This document shows positions 6,864 to 9,403 of a stretch of DNA of 9,403 nucleotides, piece by piece (within the stretch, counting starts at the first letter, position 1; every line of letters begins with the position of its first letter). Below the pieces are notes generated by a model, which was given only the letters and a program-made list of their open reading frames with translations, had not been told where the DNA came from and did not search any database. The translations under genes were made by a program, and so were the position numbers. Origin of the DNA: a candidate division WWE3 bacterium UBA1397 (GTDB lineage: Bacteria; Patescibacteriota; WWE3; UBA101185; UBA10185); NCBI GenBank assembly GCA_002305205.1, contig DBQJ01000011.1, positions 1-9,403 of the forward strand, given 5' to 3'.

Positions 6864-8366
6864 TTAGCTTCCTCTCTGTTCAGGCTGTCCTCCTCTTATT
6901 CTTAAATACTTTTCTTTATATTTTTTTATAATTTCCTCCATTCTCTCATTTGATATTTCTATTCTAAGTAAATCTATTACGTTAATAGTGTCATATATAT
7001 CCAGTTTATTTTCAAGTTTATATATTGCATCCCTCCATAAAATTGCTCTCTCATAGTCTCCTTTCTTTGATGATATCAGTTCCTGCTCCTTCATGGTGTC
7101 TATAAAAGCATTATAAACTGCTTCTTCTTCTCCCCCTCTTTCTAAGGTTCTTTCTTTAAAAGGTAATCTTAATATCTGATTTTGCTCCTTAGCCATCTTT
7201 CTTATTTTCCCTGTTCTTTGCCATTCAAAAGATATTGAAACAATTTTTTCATAATATTGGGAAGCTTTCTTTAAATTATCATCCGATATACCCGGTATAT
7301 CTCTCACAATATCTAACAATGCGTATGCTCCGCTTTCAATCATCTCTAAAGCCCACCACGGTTTTCCCGATGCCCAAAAAAAGTGATCGCTTGCCAAAGC
7401 TTGATCCATTTTCCTTCTAATAGTCTCATATTTCGGGCTATTCGAAGGTAAATTATTAACAAGATCCAAGCAAAATTCTAACATTTCCCACTGGTATTTA
7501 TGAATTATATTATCTTTATCTTTCCAGGATATAAATTGTATACCCTTTTTAATATCTTCCGGACTGCTGGCCCAAGTCGAAGTTATGGGTGATACACTTC
7601 TATTTTCTAATGATGCGTTATATTCATCAACATATTCAGATATTTTCATCTTTATTATTTCTTTGTCATCAAGTAATTTAAAGAGAAAATCATCAAAATT
7701 TATTCTATGATGGCCAAAAGTTTCACCATCCATTCCTGTCAGTAAGTAACCGTCCTTTGATAAGTCATGTTTAATAGCGTTCTTAAAGGATTCTGTATCT
7801 CTAACAACTGCCGACATAATAAGATTGCTTATCCTTCTTATTCTAAAAAATATTTTTATATCGGACTTCTCGGATACATTTATATATTTAGTTACACCGT
7901 CCAGATAACCTGCAGGATTTGCAATTTCGTCAACTAACACCCATTCATAGCCTAAATCACTTAGAATCCTCGATAGTTTGTCATCATAAGCCATTTCCGG
8001 AGGAAAAAAACCATTAAGATTTAGACTATCTCCAAAATAGTTTCTAAGTGTTTTTTCATTTTCTTTGATTTGTCTTACTGCCTCACTATCAGGAATCAAC
8101 GGTAATAAAGCATGATATTTACAGGAACCCGTCAACTCAATCTTCCCATCTTCTACTGAAGTTCTTATGTCATTTATAACATCTGCGTAACCGTTTTTGT
8201 CTAACAACTCTAACAAGGATCCGTTTATATTAAGTGTGATATTGGCTTTCTTAATATTTTTTATTCTGGAAAATATTGGTCTGTAACATTGTTTTACAAC
8301 AGCATCAAGTATATCCGGTTGTTGATTTACTGGTTGATAGAAGTGTAAAAAATTTAACCAAATCAT
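6864..8366 (-). CDS. Glycoside hydrolase family 57-like protein 1 (alpha-glucan acting)
   Basis: A 500-residue cytoplasmic GH57-like protein with no signal peptide. GH57 contains alpha-amylases, 4-alpha-glucanotransferases and branching enzymes with a (beta/alpha)7 barrel. Region 1 appears as H8-F-Y-Q-P12, where most members have HxHQP, so the second His is Tyr. IELTGSCKYHALLPLIP (76-92) is region 2. GFFPPEMA (119-126) places Glu124 as the likely nucleophile, and MDGETFGHH (212-220) places Asp213 as the likely acid/base. STWASSPED and ASDHFFWASG (about 325-334) complete the barrel and helical region. A tail of about 115 residues follows; residues about 431-455 (KKGDYERAILWRDAIYKLE) resemble the UVR helical hairpin of UvrB/UvrC. 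The start ATG overlaps the upstream TGA (ATGA), and the next gene is glgA. The exact reaction cannot be told from sequence; branching, amylase or glucanotransferase activity are all possible. Confidence 0.85.
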   Translation of the reverse strand: MIWLNFLHFYQPVNQQPDILDAVVKQCYRPIFSRIKNIKKANITLNINGSLLELLDKNGYADVINDIRTSVEDGKIELTGSCKYHALLPLIPDSEAVRQIKENEKTLRNYFGDSLNLNGFFPPEMAYDDKLSRILSDLGYEWVLVDEIANPAGYLDGVTKYINVSEKSDIKIFFRIRRISNLIMSAVVRDTESFKNAIKHDLSKDGYLLTGMDGETFGHHRINFDDFLFKLLDDKEIIKMKISEYVDEYNASLENRSVSPITSTWASSPEDIKKGIQFISWKDKDNIIHKYQWEMLEFCLDLVNNLPSNSPKYETIRRKMDQALASDHFFWASGKPWWALEMIESGAYALLDIVRDIPGISDDNLKKASQYYEKIVSISFEWQRTGKIRKMAKEQNQILRLPFKERTLERGGEEEAVYNAFIDTMKEQELISSKKGDYERAILWRDAIYKLENKLDIYDTINVIDLLRIEISNERMEEIIKKYKEKYLRIRGGQPEQRGS

Positions 8367-9403
8367 TTTAGTTCTTTTATTATTTCGCCTATTAATACTT
8401 TTACGTCTTTTGTATATTTTGCATCTGCACTAGTATCTTCATCTATTGTGCATATTATATCTGCATATTTCATCACTTCTCTTACTATTTCTGGGTTGTA
8501 TAAATTTTTGCCCATTAAGGATTTTTTGGACAACCACCAAAACTTGTCGCTGTTTAAAAATTTGTGCATATTAATGTATTTTATTATGTCATTGTTTATT
8601 AATTCATCATTATTATCTTTATTATAACTAATATTCCATATAGGTATGTTTTGCATATCACTAACATTATCTACTGTACTACTATACTTAATATGACTAA
8701 TCAATAAATACTGCAATTTCCACATATCTAACTGTATAGAGTTGTTAATGTCATACCAAAATGGGTATATATCACCTCTGGACCAATCATCTTTACTTGC
8801 TCCCCAGCTTGATTCTCTAAACTCAGAGATTGGGGGGTGGTTCCTTTCATCAACCATATCACTTACGCTGGAAACAAATATTCCGGCCCCTTCCAGTAAA
8901 CCTAAAAAATAATCCAATAGGTATATTCCATCAGGATAATGATGCCCAAAATATTCTCCGTCTAAAGACAACACTAATGATGAGTTGTCTATCTTTTTAG
9001 AATAAATTATGGATAATATGTCATTGAGATTAGTCTCTCTTTTAAATGACAGCATATTACTTAACAGGCTGTCTCTGCACACCACATTTATCCCAAGATC
9101 CTTTAGAGTATAAATAGACTTGTTATTATCCGCACTGGGGGGAAGGCATGTGTCTTCAGCCATGAACCATTTATACCCAAGATCAGATAATATCTTTGCT
9201 AATTCGTAATTGACGGCCATTTCGGGAGGGAAAAATCCCTGAATATTCTTAACCATAATAGACGGCTCTCCTTCAAATCCATGTTTTGTACCAAAGTAGT
9301 ATCCCAAACCATATTCATTCAGAATAATCTGCTCTTCTACCAAATTTTCTGGAATCTTTGTCAGCAAAGGATGGTACGCAGCACTCCCTGTTATCTCTAC
9401 CCT
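8363..9403 (-). CDS. Glycoside hydrolase family 57-like protein 2 (5' end outside window)
   Basis: The minus-strand frame is open to the right edge, so the 346 visible residues lack the N-terminus. The visible part starts RVEITGSAAYHPLL, which aligns with IELTGSCKYHALLPL of the downstream paralogue, so roughly 74 residues (including the HxHQP-type motif) are missing. A TTG at 9367 is therefore internal, not the start. GFFPPEMA (visible residues 56-63) carries the likely nucleophile Glu61, and SLDGEYFGHH (146-155) the likely acid/base Asp148. Later blocks (SSWGASKDD, SDKFWWLSKKS) match the paralogue. It ends soon after the shared helical region and lacks the paralogue's long C-terminal tail. 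It overlaps the next gene by 4 bp. It is probably another alpha-glucan-active enzyme of the same operon; substrate and reaction are not determined. Confidence 0.85.
   Translation of the reverse strand, partial: RVEITGSAAYHPLLTKIPENLVEEQIILNEYGLGYYFGTKHGFEGEPSIMVKNIQGFFPPEMAVNYELAKILSDLGYKWFMAEDTCLPPSADNNKSIYTLKDLGINVVCRDSLLSNMLSFKRETNLNDILSIIYSKKIDNSSLVLSLDGEYFGHHYPDGIYLLDYFLGLLEGAGIFVSSVSDMVDERNHPPISEFRESSWGASKDDWSRGDIYPFWYDINNSIQLDMWKLQYLLISHIKYSSTVDNVSDMQNIPIWNISYNKDNNDELINNDIIKYINMHKFLNSDKFWWLSKKSLMGKNLYNPEIVREVMKYADIICTIDEDTSADAKYTKDVKVLIGEIIKELK

Noticed and set aside
6701..6931. Plus-strand 76-codon open frame with a hydrophobic C-terminus, over the glgA start
   Set aside because: The hydrophobic stretch is just the complement of A-rich codons at the GH57-glgA junction; both minus-strand genes are well supported.
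7235..7420. Plus-strand 61-codon open frame over GH57-like protein 1
   Set aside because: Antisense shadow without recognisable features.
9365..9367. Start of GH57-like protein 2 at the TTG at 9367
   Set aside because: The frame continues to the window edge and encodes a conserved GH57 block (EITGSAAYHP) upstream, so the gene starts outside the window.

Overview
The window is an AT-rich bacterial segment that uses the standard bacterial code: both TGA stops sit inside tight ATGA overlaps. It reads like a small-genome bacterium, most probably Candidatus Patescibacteria/CPR (for example a Dojkabacteria- or Microgenomates-like lineage). The evidence is a pair of large secreted beta-rich surface proteins, an rplJ-rplL pair standing alone, a Met-containing L7/L12 hinge, and a compact alpha-glucan operon with two GH57-type proteins. 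This placement is inference. A low-GC Firmicute-like organism is the main alternative, because the L10 leader looks like the Gram-positive type.

Layout. (1) 1-4173, plus strand: the 3' end of a surface-protein gene whose reading frame is open to the left edge, overlapping by 4 bp a 1197-residue secreted protein. The latter has a signal peptide, an N-terminal beta domain, a fibronectin-III-like domain and a long run of degenerate beta repeats. (2) 4174-5365, plus strand: a self-contained ribosomal-stalk unit. A near-consensus sigma70-type promoter starts at the base after the preceding stop codon. It is followed by an L10-leader RNA with a kink-turn-like core, a weak hairpin plus T-run that could be an attenuator, rplJ (L10), rplL (L7/L12), and a strong intrinsic terminator. 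(3) 5366-5460: a short convergent spacer with nothing recognisable. (4) 5461-9403, minus strand: a three-gene operon, transcribed right to left, of GH57-like protein 2 (5' end outside the window), GH57-like protein 1, and a GT5 glycogen/starch synthase (glgA).

How the genes work together. The minus-strand operon is a plausible alpha-1,4-glucan (glycogen-like) module: GlgA elongates chains, and the two paralogous GH57 proteins could branch, trim or hydrolyse them. No glgC, phosphorylase or GH13 branching enzyme is visible here. The ribosomal unit is probably autoregulated, with L10 (or the L10-L12 complex) binding its own leader RNA. The surface proteins are probably made together by translational coupling.

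No tRNA, rRNA, CRISPR array, insertion sequence or defence system was seen. I see no convincing wholly new system. The points most worth a second look are the tandem GH57 pair with a modified first motif, the L10 leader/attenuator architecture, and the repeat protein that has no visible anchor.
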